A stretch of DNA of 64,000 nucleotides, taken from NCBI GenBank assembly GCA_900471525.1, contig UCEZ01000019.1:150362-214361 (forward strand), given 5' to 3'. This document shows positions 52,133 through 61,423 of this stretch, piece by piece; positions within the stretch are counted from its first letter, which is position 1; each line of letters begins with the position of its first letter. The notes below the pieces were generated by a model, which ran no database searches, was not told where the DNA came from, and saw only the letters and a program-made list of their open reading frames with translations. Position numbers and translations under genes: made by a program. The DNA is from Hyphomicrobiales bacterium (GTDB lineage: Bacteria; Pseudomonadota; Alphaproteobacteria; Rhizobiales; Rhizobiaceae).

Positions 52133-52278
52133 CATAACGGGCCACTGTTTTTTGACTGCACCGGTTTTTTTTGAAACTGTTTTCGCTTTTACAAGCGAAC
52201 ACTTTGGCGTGTTGGTGATTTCATCGAACCGTACGTCGGTCGAAAGCGTGGCGTGGCACGGGGGCAAAACACCGGGGT

Positions 52279-54081
52279 TCACGCCATATCGCGCACGTCG
52301 CCCAAAATCAGCTTCGATGCCGACACCGTCATGTTCCGCCCGCCGGCCTTCGCGTTCAAAAGTGCGGCGTCGGCCCGCGTCAGCAGCGTCGGCACAGGCC
52401 CGCCGGAAGGCGATGTCGCAATACCGATCGAAGCGGAAACCGAGCCCAGGATGCGGCCACGATGCGACAGGGGCGCAGTCCCGATCCTCGTCCTCAACTG
52501 CTCGGCGACCTCGAAGCCGGTCGCTTCGCTCATCCCGGGCAGCAGCACGGTGAACTCCTCGCCGCCAAAACGATAGACGCTACCTGCCTCCGCCACGGCA
52601 TCACGCATGATCTGCGCGACATATTGCATGACCACATCGCCGGCATCATGGCCGAATTCATCGTTGAAGCGCTTGAAATGGTCGATATCGACCATCAGGC
52701 AGACCAGCTGGCTGCTTGCTGCATCGCGTGCTTGCCGATTGAGCGCCTCGTCCAGGCAGCGCCGATTGAAGAGCCCCGTCAGGGCATCGCGCACGGCAAG
52801 ATGTGTCAGCTTCTCACGCAATTGAAGATTGGCGACCGCAAGGCCGATATTCTCGGCTATCAGTTCAAGGTAGAGGCGCGAGGTCTCGACCGCTGGCAGC
52901 GCCTCTGAGCGCTCTTCCAAATAGAGCAACCCGATCGTATCGCCCTGGGCCGTGAGCGGCACGCAAAGCCCGGCAACGTCGCTTTCATCCAGATGCTGAC
53001 AGGCGATATCGCTGTGGCCGCGGTTGCTGAGGTGTGGCCGCCCGCGACGCAGCCCCCAGCAGGCGCTGGACGGAAAGGAGGCAGCAGAATGATGTGGATC
53101 GAGCCAGGTTCCGACGGCCGTCAGCAATGTCCTGTTCTCGTTGAGAACATAGAGGTGACCGGCGAGATTGGGGAAAATCTGCGGTGCGAACCGCGCCACG
53201 ACATCGGCCAGTTCATCCTGGGTCTGGCAGGCTTGCAGCCTGTGCATCATTTGCAGGATCAGATCCTTGGTGTTCTGGTCCAACCGCCGCTCCGCATCGA
53301 GCCGGTCCCGCTCAAGACCGTTGGTGCGGAATATATGGATGGCTTCGTTCATCTCGCCGATTTCGTCACGTCGGCGATCGAGCGGAACATCGACAGCGTA
53401 GTCCTGCTTCGCCAGCCGGGTGACGATCCCCGTCATGCGCGTCAGCGGCATGGCGATGCGGCGCTTGAGAACGAAATAGAGAACGCCCAGGAAAAGCGCC
53501 GCCGTGACGGCGAGCAATGTCTTGGCGACGATCCCAAGCCAATCGCTTCTCGACCGCGCCTCGTCGAGGGCAGCCCCGGTTCGGGCCCCGGTCAGTTCGC
53601 GAAATCGTGCGACAGTTTCCAGCAGGGCAGTCTGAAAGCGCTCATGCTCCGGACCGAAAAGCATTTGCTGTGCCTTTGCCGGATCTCCGCCGCGATAGGC
53701 CTCGATCGCCGCAACCTCGATCTTGTCCAGGGCCTCTGCATCGCTCTCCACCTCCTCGAGCGCTGCCAATTCTGCCGGCAACACACCCAGTGTCCGAACA
53801 TCCTTGACGGCCGCTTCGCGGCGGTGTTCCTCACCTTCCTTGCCATGGAAAGCATCGAGATGGCGCTCTTCGCCCCGCATGACATAGAGGCGCGCTTCGT
53901 CGCTTCTCTCTTCGGCTCCGAGTGCCAGTTCTTCAGCGAGCGCATCAAGCGCCAAATGCTCCTCCACCGCGCGCCGCTCCTGTGTGGCGCTGTCCGCCGA
54001 CAGGATAAACGCACTGCCTGAGAGCGCGGTCAGAACCACCGTAACGCCATAGGCCCAGTTTGTGATCGCATTGATTCGCAT
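52279..54081 (-). CDS. Membrane-bound diguanylate cyclase with HAMP and GAF domains
   Basis: A 600-residue sensor enzyme. One membrane helix (about 8-28), a helical periplasmic sensor rich in E and A (about 29-180), a second membrane helix (about 183-207), HAMP (about 208-262, LTRMTGIVTRLAKQDYAVDVPLDRRRDEIGEM), a GAF-like domain (about 275-425, FPNLAGHLYVLNENRT; GLCVPLTAQGDTIGLLYLE) and a GGDEF domain (about 430-590) with RDALTGLFNRRCLDEAL and the active-site GGEEF. The product inhibition RxxD is absent (AEAG at that place), so feedback through that site is not expected. It makes c-di-GMP from GTP. Divergent from the CHASE2 cyclase. Confidence 0.92.
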   Translation of the reverse strand: MRINAITNWAYGVTVVLTALSGSAFILSADSATQERRAVEEHLALDALAEELALGAEERSDEARLYVMRGEERHLDAFHGKEGEEHRREAAVKDVRTLGVLPAELAALEEVESDAEALDKIEVAAIEAYRGGDPAKAQQMLFGPEHERFQTALLETVARFRELTGARTGAALDEARSRSDWLGIVAKTLLAVTAALFLGVLYFVLKRRIAMPLTRMTGIVTRLAKQDYAVDVPLDRRRDEIGEMNEAIHIFRTNGLERDRLDAERRLDQNTKDLILQMMHRLQACQTQDELADVVARFAPQIFPNLAGHLYVLNENRTLLTAVGTWLDPHHSAASFPSSACWGLRRGRPHLSNRGHSDIACQHLDESDVAGLCVPLTAQGDTIGLLYLEERSEALPAVETSRLYLELIAENIGLAVANLQLREKLTHLAVRDALTGLFNRRCLDEALNRQARDAASSQLVCLMVDIDHFKRFNDEFGHDAGDVVMQYVAQIMRDAVAEAGSVYRFGGEEFTVLLPGMSEATGFEVAEQLRTRIGTAPLSHRGRILGSVSASIGIATSPSGGPVPTLLTRADAALLNAKAGGRNMTVSASKLILGDVRDMA

Positions 54082-54244
54082 AAAAAGTCGCCCTGCAGAC
54101 TAAGAGGGCATTAAAGCACAGGGCCTGTGGTGGCAATTCCCCAATCCTGTGGGCGTGGGCCGCGATGCTGGCATCGAAGCCCTGTTTTCCGGATTGATGT
54201 TCGTTGTGTTACGCTTCAGCACAGGTGGGGCGGATAGCGGTGTC

Positions 54245-56434
54245 ATGACACGCGCGCAGCAAGTTGGCGTCATTGTCGGTCTGGCGATCGTAGCGATCCT
54301 CACGATCCTGCGGGCAACTGACCCGCAGCTCATGAGGCAGGCCCGCGAAGTGGCGTTCGACGAGTATCAACGCATTGCCCCGCGGGCGTTCCAAGACCTG
54401 CCGGTCCGCGTGGTCGACATAGACGAAGCCTCGCTCAAGGAACTTGGTCAGTGGCCATGGCCAAGGGATCGCATGGCCACTCTGGTGGACCGTCTTTCCG
54501 AGATGGGGGCATCGGCCATCGCTTTCGACATTCTGTTCTCAGAGCCCGATCGCCTTTCGCCACGCACGGTCATTCGCGATGTCCCAGGGATCGATCCGTC
54601 GCTGCTTGAACGACTGCCGGACAATGATGAGATTTTTGCTCGGTCCCTTGGCGATAAGCCGGTCGTATTGGGCTTTGCCCTGTCCAATGAGGGAAACTAT
54701 CGGCCTGAGATGAAGGCCGGCTTTGCCTTCACGGGTGAACCTCCGTTCCACGCGCCGCCCCGTATCAACGGCGCAACGCCCCTGCGACCGCAACTCGAGG
54801 CCGCCGCCGCCGGCATCGGGCATATCAGCCTCAACCCCGGCGATCCGTCGGCGGTCGTGCGCACTGTCCCCTTGCTCCTGAGCGACGGAGAACAGCTCTA
54901 TCCCAACCTTGCAATCGAAGCGCTGCGGGTCGCGCTGGGAGCGTCCACCTACGTGCTCGCCGACGCGCCGGATGTGCCGGACACGATTACCCTGATCAAG
55001 ATTGGTGATTTCGTCGTCCCGGTGACCGCGGCAGGAGAACTCTGGCTTTATGTCACCCCGGACCGAGCGGAACGGTATATTTCGGCGCGGCAGATCCTGG
55101 CGGAAAAAGGTGCATCCCCCGAAATAGCCGCCGCCATAGAAGGCAGCATCGTCTTCGTCGGCACGTCGGCCGCCGGCCTCCAGGATATTCGCACAACGGC
55201 GCTGGGGCAGAACGTACCCGGTGTTTCGCTTCAGGCCCAGACCGTCGAGCAGATCCTCTCAGGACGTTTTCTCTCGCGGCCGGACTGGGCAGATGGCCTT
55301 GAAATCCTGGCTATCGTGATCGTCGGCGCAGCGCTCGTCATCCTGACCACGTTCGTCAGCCCGGCGATGGCGCTCGCCTGCGGCCTGCTGATCACGGCCC
55401 TGGCCCTTGCCGCATCCTGGCTTGCCTTTCTCTACGGCGGACTTCTTCTCGATCCCCTGGCGCCGATCATCAGTGGTTCGATTACGCACTTCTCCGCGAC
55501 CGCATTCCGTTTCCTGGTCATCGATCGGGAGCGCAGGGAAGTTCGCGCGGCTTTTGGTCATTACCTTTCCCCCTCGCTTCTCTACCGCATCGAGCATACG
55601 CAGAATGCCCTGCGCCTCGGTGGCGACGATCGGGAATTGACCGTTATGTTTGTCGACGTCCGAAACTTTACCGAGATCAGCGAGCGATTGGCGCCCACTG
55701 CCGTCGTCGCATTCCTGAATACGTTTCTCGATGCGCTCAGCCGCGACGTCATCGCCAACGAAGGAACGCTCGACAAATTCATCGGTGACTCGATCATGGC
55801 CTTCTGGAACGCACCCGTCGATGTCAGCGACCATGCCGGCAAGGCTGTCCACGCGGCATTGGCCATGCGGAAAACGCTTGCCCGCCTCAATGCCGATGAC
55901 GCGTTCGGATTTGGCCATGGACAAAGTGTGGGTATCGGCATCGGTATTCATACCGGTCTTGCCTGTGTCGGGAACATGGGTGCCGAGACCCATTTCAATT
56001 ATTCAGCCGTCGGCGACACGGTCAATGTCGCGGCGCGCATCGAGAGTGCCTGCAAGGAGGTGGGTTTCGATATTCTTGTGTCGGAGAGCACGGCGGGCTT
56101 GGCGCCACACTACGCCCTGCTCGAGGCGGGAGCGCTGGCACTCAAGGGGAAAAGTACAAGAACCCGGACCTTCGCGGTTATGGGCGATGAGCGCCTTGCC
56201 AAATCGGCCGAATTTGTCGAACTGAAGCATGAACACGGGCAGTTGATCGAAGCCCTGGCATCGCGATCACCGGCCACGCGCGAGGTTTTGCGTGCTGCAA
56301 AACGCAAGGCCGCAGGTCTGCCGGTGGATCTGGCAGAATTCTACCGCCGTATCTCCCGCAGGGCCGACCACTTTCTCCAGCGGCCCAGCGCAGCGCCGCC
56401 GCGCGCCCTCTCTGATCGGAAAACGTTACCGTAA
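54245..56434 (+). CDS. CHASE2-domain adenylate/guanylate cyclase
   Basis: A 729-residue receptor cyclase. N-terminal membrane helix (VGVIVGLAIVAILTIL), large periplasmic CHASE2 sensor (about 25-335: VRVVDIDEASLKELGQWPWPRDRMATLVDRL, FVGTSAAGLQDIRTTALGQNVPGVSLQAQTVEQIL), three membrane helices (about 350-440) and a cytoplasmic class III catalytic domain (about 480-660) with ELTVMFVDVRNFTEISERL and GDSIMAFWNAP (metal Asp residues) plus AVGDTVNVAARIES (N/R pair). The start is uncertain; the ATG at 54245 gives a typical N-terminus, but the frame is open to 54149. Convergent with the FecR gene next door, a frequent neighbour of CHASE2 cyclases. Confidence 0.9.
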   Translation: MTRAQQVGVIVGLAIVAILTILRATDPQLMRQAREVAFDEYQRIAPRAFQDLPVRVVDIDEASLKELGQWPWPRDRMATLVDRLSEMGASAIAFDILFSEPDRLSPRTVIRDVPGIDPSLLERLPDNDEIFARSLGDKPVVLGFALSNEGNYRPEMKAGFAFTGEPPFHAPPRINGATPLRPQLEAAAAGIGHISLNPGDPSAVVRTVPLLLSDGEQLYPNLAIEALRVALGASTYVLADAPDVPDTITLIKIGDFVVPVTAAGELWLYVTPDRAERYISARQILAEKGASPEIAAAIEGSIVFVGTSAAGLQDIRTTALGQNVPGVSLQAQTVEQILSGRFLSRPDWADGLEILAIVIVGAALVILTTFVSPAMALACGLLITALALAASWLAFLYGGLLLDPLAPIISGSITHFSATAFRFLVIDRERREVRAAFGHYLSPSLLYRIEHTQNALRLGGDDRELTVMFVDVRNFTEISERLAPTAVVAFLNTFLDALSRDVIANEGTLDKFIGDSIMAFWNAPVDVSDHAGKAVHAALAMRKTLARLNADDAFGFGHGQSVGIGIGIHTGLACVGNMGAETHFNYSAVGDTVNVAARIESACKEVGFDILVSESTAGLAPHYALLEAGALALKGKSTRTRTFAVMGDERLAKSAEFVELKHEHGQLIEALASRSPATREVLRAAKRKAAGLPVDLAEFYRRISRRADHFLQRPSAAPPRALSDRKTLP

Positions 56435-56524
56435 CCCATGCAGTCGTGGCACCTCTGTTGCGCAGGACCAGTCACCACTGCCTGGAACATCGTGGTTACA
56501 ACGCTCCCGCAAGATGCCTCCGTG

Positions 56525-57595
56525 TCATTTCCGGTTCTTGCCTCGGCCGTTGTGGTCGTTGTCTCGGTCGTTGTGGCCCTTGCCACGGTCGTTGTGGTCC
56601 TTATCTCGGTCGTTGCGGTCCTTGTCGTGGCCGCGATGATAGCCGTCGTCGTGGTCACCATGATGATGGCTGCCGTCGTCGTCGCCTTTTCCGTCACGAT
56701 CATGATGGTTATGGTGATGGTCGCGGTCGTGCGGCTTGTCGGGCCGGTCCTTGTCGGGCTTGTCCTTGTCGTGGTCCCTGTCGGGATTATCGGGGTGGTG
56801 GTGATAGTGGTGGTCCCGGTCTTTGGGCGGCTTGTCATCGTCCGGGTCGGGCTCCTCGTCCGGCTTGCTGGGAGCGACCTGTTTATTCTTGATGGGGGGA
56901 GGATCGAGGTCCCGTGGCGCAAATTCCACTCTCGCAAGACCGCAACCGCCGCCGCCACTGGCGGAAAGTTTCTGACTGCCAGACAGGAAAGGCAAAGCTC
57001 TGGCGTTACCGAGCGTCTTGAAAATGCCAGGGGTAATCCGACGAGTGTCGCTCAGGCTTCCACCAGGCCGGGCGACAACACAATCGCAGCGCCGCGTGAG
57101 TTGCTTGCAGCCGCCTGCGCCGCAAAAGCTGGCCGAGCCGCCCAGCAGGACGACGGCAGTCGTGCCATCGGCGCCGATATAAAAATCGAACACCGTTCCA
57201 CGCACGCCGATCGTCCCGGCTGGCGTCAATATCTCATAGGCCGCGTGTTTCGAGTTTCCGCTGACCCAGCGAAACGTGCCCTTCGCGGCTTTGACAGTGA
57301 ACTTTTTCACCGAGCGGGAGCCATCGAAAACGAATTTGTCGATAACGACTGACGAACCCCACCCCACCGCCAGCTTGGTACCGTCCCGAAACACAAACTG
57401 GCCAAGGCCGGATTTGGATGTCCGTATCCGTTCATCCTGGTAAACCACGTCGTTGACTGACAGATCACCGCTCGCGCCCGTCACAGCTGTCTTGATTTGG
57501 ACCGCCTTGCCGATCGACTCGATCGCAGCCAACGGCGTTGCGCCGCAGAGCAAAAAACCGAGCGCGAAGACAGTCACTCGATCTGGAGTGAACAT
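56525..57595 (-). CDS. FecR-domain secreted protein with charged heptad-repeat tail
   Basis: A 356-residue exported protein. Signal peptide (about 1-23, FALGFLLCGATPLAA), then a FecR domain (about 25-180): VNDVVYQDERIRTSKSGLGQFVFRDGTKLAVGWGSSVVID, FRWVSGNSKHAAYEILTPAGTIGVRGTVFDFYI. The last 130 residues are low-complexity D, H, K, R, N and G, including seven-residue repeats (DKDHNDR-like), encoded by tandem 21-bp units; histidine and aspartate clusters could bind metal. FecR-only proteins without the FecI/FecA partners often sit next to CHASE2 cyclases, as here. The ATG at 57595 has GAGAGGGA three bases upstream. Confidence 0.82.
   Translation of the reverse strand: MFTPDRVTVFALGFLLCGATPLAAIESIGKAVQIKTAVTGASGDLSVNDVVYQDERIRTSKSGLGQFVFRDGTKLAVGWGSSVVIDKFVFDGSRSVKKFTVKAAKGTFRWVSGNSKHAAYEILTPAGTIGVRGTVFDFYIGADGTTAVVLLGGSASFCGAGGCKQLTRRCDCVVARPGGSLSDTRRITPGIFKTLGNARALPFLSGSQKLSASGGGGCGLARVEFAPRDLDPPPIKNKQVAPSKPDEEPDPDDDKPPKDRDHHYHHHPDNPDRDHDKDKPDKDRPDKPHDRDHHHNHHDRDGKGDDDGSHHHGDHDDGYHRGHDKDRNDRDKDHNDRGKGHNDRDNDHNGRGKNRK
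56543..56626. repeat. Four 21-bp tandem units inside the FecR gene
   Basis: Units at 56543-56563, 56564-56584, 56585-56605 and 56606-56626 share the plus-strand pattern CGGTCGTTGTGG followed by CCTT and C-rich ends. On the minus strand they encode the heptads RNDRDKD, HNDRGKG, HNDRDND and HNGRGKN (phase approximate). Degenerate copies continue to about 56880. Copy number is likely variable between strains. Confidence 0.75.
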
Positions 57596-57709
57596 ATCCC
57601 TCTCCCAAACGCGCATATTAGCACATTGAGAGACAAGCTGTCTCCTGATCCCTTTGCGGGAGAACGATGATACAAAAGGCGGGCAGGCTAACGGCCGCCG
57701 GGTTTCGGC

Positions 57710-58858
57710 TCACGCCCCCTTGGAAAACAGAGAAGCCAGCGTGCGCTTCGGGGCAGAAAAGCCCTTCATGCTTTTAACGATGACCATGTGGCTGATCTCA
57801 CCGCGCTTGAAGGCTTTGAGAAAGCGCGGATATTCCTCGAAGGCGACGCAGCCGTGGGAATCGCCGCGGTTTCTCAGGAGATAGCTATGGGCCAACAAGC
57901 CGACGCGGCCATGCGGCGCGACGCCGTCGACCGGGGTCAGGCGTACGGCTGCCACGCCATGGAACAGAGTTTCGCGCATCGTCACCTTGTAGGTGCCGGG
58001 CGGCGTCGGTCCCTTCATCTTCACGTGAACGTAAGCCGGATTGTCGCGCATCTTGCCAATGCCTGAATGCGCCTCCAACTTCTCGCCGTTCGGCATGTAG
58101 ACCACGCCCGCCGAGATATCGTAGTAGGCGACCCCTTTCTTTCCACGGAAGGTTGGGCGAACCTCGTTGTCGTCGTCCATGGGAAAATCGGGCTTCGCAT
58201 AGGCCAGTTCCTTCGTCGCCGGCTTCTTGCCACGATCGCCAGGCTTGCGCGCGTCCTCCGCCAGACCCTGTGGCTTGGCGAGGGGCAGCGGTCCGAGATC
58301 CGGCAGCATGCCGTTGAGCGACGATGCCGGCTCCGGCATGACGAGATCGAAAGGCTTGCCCAGTCCCTGATCCTTGAGCGAAACGGTCTCGACGAGTGCA
58401 TTGGCAACAACCGGCGTGGAACCGGTGATGACGGCGTCGCCTCTGGCCGCCGCGGCGTTCGCCAGCGCCAGAACCTGCGTCTTCTCGGCGAAGTCGGCGG
58501 CGGGTTTCGCCATGGCGATTGCCGCGATGTAATTTTGCGGCACGGCCTTGGCCACGAGGTTCATGCGCGGCAGGACGGTAAGCCGTGAAAACTTAGAAAG
58601 CCGTACGACACGCTGTTGTGGTGCGGCGCGCACGATCGCGTTCAATCCCAGCGAGGCCTCCAGCCGCGTGCTTTTATCGGATGGTAGCGAAGGACCCATG
58701 GTTTGCATGGCCGCAAATGTTGCCACCATCCAGACGGAGGCGGCAATTCCGATGCCGACAATGGTCGCTCCGGATAAGAACCGCGGCGTCTTCTTTGGGC
58801 GGGAACCCATCCTGCCTGAAGATGCAACGTGAGTGCACTTTTCAACCGCAAACGCCAT
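57710..58858 (-). CDS. DUF2778 (Tlde1-like) membrane-anchored protein
   Basis: A 382-residue protein: basic N-terminus, one membrane helix (about 30-50, ATIVGIGIAASVWMVATFAA), a long alanine/proline-rich linker, and a C-terminal DUF2778 domain (about 250-375). The domain has MPNGEKLEAHSGIGKMRD, GPTPPGTYKV and the active-site-like segment HGRVGLLAHSYLLRNRGDSHGCVAFEEY with a conserved His and Ser-x-Gly-Cys. DUF2778 includes the Tlde1 T6SS effectors that act as L,D-transpeptidase/carboxypeptidase on peptidoglycan, but no secretion genes are near and it is membrane anchored, so a cell-wall role is more likely. The start is uncertain (ATG 58858 or 58810). Confidence 0.82.
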   Translation of the reverse strand: MAFAVEKCTHVASSGRMGSRPKKTPRFLSGATIVGIGIAASVWMVATFAAMQTMGPSLPSDKSTRLEASLGLNAIVRAAPQQRVVRLSKFSRLTVLPRMNLVAKAVPQNYIAAIAMAKPAADFAEKTQVLALANAAAARGDAVITGSTPVVANALVETVSLKDQGLGKPFDLVMPEPASSLNGMLPDLGPLPLAKPQGLAEDARKPGDRGKKPATKELAYAKPDFPMDDDNEVRPTFRGKKGVAYYDISAGVVYMPNGEKLEAHSGIGKMRDNPAYVHVKMKGPTPPGTYKVTMRETLFHGVAAVRLTPVDGVAPHGRVGLLAHSYLLRNRGDSHGCVAFEEYPRFLKAFKRGEISHMVIVKSMKGFSAPKRTLASLFSKGA

Positions 58859-59238
58859 GATACTCGTTACCCGAAACGCATTACTCAATCGGAGGACAAC
58901 GAGACGCATTGCCGCCGAGGTCGGTCCATTGCCCGCGATGCGCCCAATTGTGCGCTTGCCCGGGCCTGCCGATCGATCCAAAGAATGACAAAGTATGGTA
59001 ACCAATTCCTTTACGCGGACCCCGAGAATATCAGGGAGCATGGTGGGCATAGGAGAAACGGCATCTGCCGCAGGCAAAAAAGGCGAAGAAGGCATTCCTT
59101 CCCGCCCGGGACATCGTGGTCTATCGAGCCCTCGGAGCGCTGGCGCATCGGCGTTTGCGTTCAACCTGAAGCTCAAAATTCTGCATTTGCGTCCGGTCTC
59201 AGAGCCTTTATTTTTGGCGAGAATAAGGAGAAGCTCAC

Positions 59239-59826
59239 ATGAGCCGCGTTTTTCTCGACATCACACTGTCGCTCGATGGCTTTGCCGCCGGTCCGGATAT
59301 TTCCCATGAACACCCGCTGGGCAGGAACGGCCGCGCCATGCATGCTTGGCTGTTCGGCGCTGATGAGCACCAACCCAGCGCGGCGGATCGGCAGGCAGCG
59401 CAGGACATGTTTTCGCAGACCGGTGCCTTCATCATCGGCCGCAAGACCTACGATGTCGGCGTGCCGGAATGGGGCGCCGACGGCGCCTTTGGCATGCCGT
59501 GTTTCGTCATGACCCACCGGATGCGCGAACAGCATGTGATGGGCCAGACGACTTTCAATTTTGTCTGCGAAAGTCCCGCAGCAGTCCTTGAGAAGGCCAA
59601 GGCGGCGGCGGGTGGAAAGGCCGTCTGTGTCATGGGTGGCGCAGCGACCGCCCGGCAGTTCGTGGAAGCCGACCTGCTGGATGAACTGCGCATTCACATT
59701 GCGCCGGTACTGCTTGGCGGCGGAACGCGGCTGTTCGACACGCTATCCGAGGTGGTTCACCTCAAGGCGATGCCCGCCGTATCCAGTCCGCTTGCCACAC
59801 ACCTAAGGTTCAATCGGAAATTTTAG
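59239..59826 (+). CDS. Dihydrofolate reductase-like (RibD C-terminal) protein
   Basis: A 195-residue protein of the RibD_C/DHFR-like family: RVFLDITLSLDGFAAGPD at the start, AFIIGRKTYDVG and the NADPH site CVMGGAATARQFVEADLLDELRIHIAPVLLGGGTRLF. It is a paralogue of the COG0262 group, not the housekeeping DHFR, which is folA at 28617. AAGGAG lies eight bases before the ATG. Substrate unknown; possibly a pteridine or other ketone. Confidence 0.92.
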   Translation: MSRVFLDITLSLDGFAAGPDISHEHPLGRNGRAMHAWLFGADEHQPSAADRQAAQDMFSQTGAFIIGRKTYDVGVPEWGADGAFGMPCFVMTHRMREQHVMGQTTFNFVCESPAAVLEKAKAAAGGKAVCVMGGAATARQFVEADLLDELRIHIAPVLLGGGTRLFDTLSEVVHLKAMPAVSSPLATHLRFNRKF

Positions 59827-60096
59827 AGGCAATAGATTCCGGGCGAATCACGACCGGAATCGACCGCGTCGATACCCGGCAAGACAATATTTCTACGCGG
59901 CGTACGCAATTCTTTGCCGCGCTTGATCAGTGAATCCACAAATACCCGTGGAAATTGCGTGGATGCGTCTGGGTTTGTTAAAATTGCAGCGAATTTCGGC
60001 CGAAAAAATTAAATCACCGATACTACGAATTCGGGCTTATCCGCATGAACGGACCAAAATCTTTTTTGAGCGCCCTCTCGGCAGGAATTCGTGCCC
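59827..60096. other. Intergenic region with two small inverted repeats
   Basis: A 270-base spacer between the DHFR-like gene and the GGDEF gene. GATTCCGG (59835-59842) and CCGGAATC (59854-59861) form an 8-bp hairpin just after the upstream stop, possibly a weak terminator. TTTCGGCCGAAA (59994-60005) is a perfect 12-bp palindrome in the promoter area of the downstream cyclase. No gene was recognised. Confidence 0.5.
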
Positions 60097-61359
60097 ATGA
60101 GCTTTCTTTCCGCCATAGCAGTCATTTCCCTTGTGGTCATGTTTCCCGTGCTCCTGTCCTTGCGCAAGACCGGCGTGCCGGGCGTTGCTAGCTTTGGCGC
60201 CGCCTGCGCGCTCACAGCGCTCGCGGCGTCGGTCAGCTTGGCGGCAGGTGTCTCGCCGATCTGGTTACACACGGTGGTCGGTGCGACGCTGATGGTCGCC
60301 GCCTGCCTGATGACACTGAAAGGCTTCAGGGAGTTTCTCGGCAGACGACCGCTCGGCGCCTGGCCGATGGCGATTATCCTCACTTGTCTCGTTATGGTAC
60401 TGATGTTCTTTACCTATGGTGTCGACAGCCTTTCGGCGCGTGTATCGACCGGCGCCGGACTGGCGGGGTTGATCTGCCTCCTGATCGGCGCCAACATCGT
60501 TCGCCGATGGCCAAAGGAGCGGGCGATCACGCCCTATATGCTGTTCTGCTGCGTTGCCGCCTTTGCAGTTGCTATCCTTCAGGCCCTGCGCGTCGCAACC
60601 GTTACCGCCGGTTTCGACACGTTCGGCAACATGGCGGAGCAGCAGATCTGGACGACGGCGGTTCTGGCCGCCAGACTGTTGATCATGCCGTTGTTTTTCC
60701 TCGGCATCATCCTGATGTTGCACGGGTGGATGATCGCCAGTCTCCGCCACATGATCGCCCATGACGATCTGACCGGCGCCCTGTCGCGCCGCGCTTTCAT
60801 GGCGCAGTTCGAGCGGATGTTCTCGGCTGCATCGGCGTCCCGCCGCCAGACCGCATTTATGCTGCTCGATCTCGACCGGTTCAAGCAGATCAACGACCTT
60901 CATGGCCACGCCGGCGGCGATGCCGCGCTCGCGCACTTCACCAAGACTGTCCGCGAGACGCTTGCGGGGCGAGGCATTCTCGGGCGCTTGGGCGGTGAGG
61001 AGTTCGGCATCGCGTTGAGCAACATCGGACGGTTGGAGGCCGCCGAGATCGCCGAGGCAATCTGTGCGGCGGTCAGAACAGCACCGGCCAGAGCTGTCAA
61101 AGGCACGAGCATCCCGCTGACCGTCAGCATCGGCATCGCCATGGCAGATCCGGGCGGCTCATTGGCAGACGTCATGACAGAGGCGGACATGGCACTCTAC
61201 GAATCCAAGGCAATGGGGCGCGACCGGCTGAGCATCGCCGGAAGCCTTCACGTCGCTTCCGCGGCCAGCGCCCGTGCGCTCGCCGGCGCTGCGGCCCAGA
61301 TGCGGGCGGCCGCCGCCGTTGCCGTCGGCTCCTCGCAGTCTCTCTCAAGTACCGGCTGA
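60097..61359 (+). CDS. Multi-pass membrane diguanylate cyclase
   Basis: A 420-residue enzyme with six predicted membrane helices in the first 215 residues, without recognisable ligand-binding motif, followed by a GGDEF domain (about 225-385): DDLTGALSRRAFMAQFERM, LLDLDRFKQINDLHGHAGGD and the active-site GGEEF. The RxxD inhibitory site is absent (AGRG at that place). The final 35 residues are alanine-rich and disordered. The ATG at 60097 is preceded by AGGA at ten bases; the GTG at 60091 is four bases from it. Second diguanylate cyclase in this stretch. Confidence 0.9.
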   Translation: MSFLSAIAVISLVVMFPVLLSLRKTGVPGVASFGAACALTALAASVSLAAGVSPIWLHTVVGATLMVAACLMTLKGFREFLGRRPLGAWPMAIILTCLVMVLMFFTYGVDSLSARVSTGAGLAGLICLLIGANIVRRWPKERAITPYMLFCCVAAFAVAILQALRVATVTAGFDTFGNMAEQQIWTTAVLAARLLIMPLFFLGIILMLHGWMIASLRHMIAHDDLTGALSRRAFMAQFERMFSAASASRRQTAFMLLDLDRFKQINDLHGHAGGDAALAHFTKTVRETLAGRGILGRLGGEEFGIALSNIGRLEAAEIAEAICAAVRTAPARAVKGTSIPLTVSIGIAMADPGGSLADVMTEADMALYESKAMGRDRLSIAGSLHVASAASARALAGAAAQMRAAAAVAVGSSQSLSSTG

Positions 61360-61423
61360 CATCCACGGCTTGCATTGCCGGGCAACCATCCTATGTGTGA
61401 GAGACCGCATCCGGAGAAACCCA

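Noticed and set aside
56543..56626. CRISPR-like array
   Set aside because: Repeats are contiguous 21-bp units without spacers and lie in frame in a coding region.
57710..58858. Type VI secretion effector (Tlde1) as a functional call for the DUF2778 gene
   Set aside because: No immunity or T6SS gene is adjacent and the protein has an N-terminal membrane anchor; only the domain similarity is kept.
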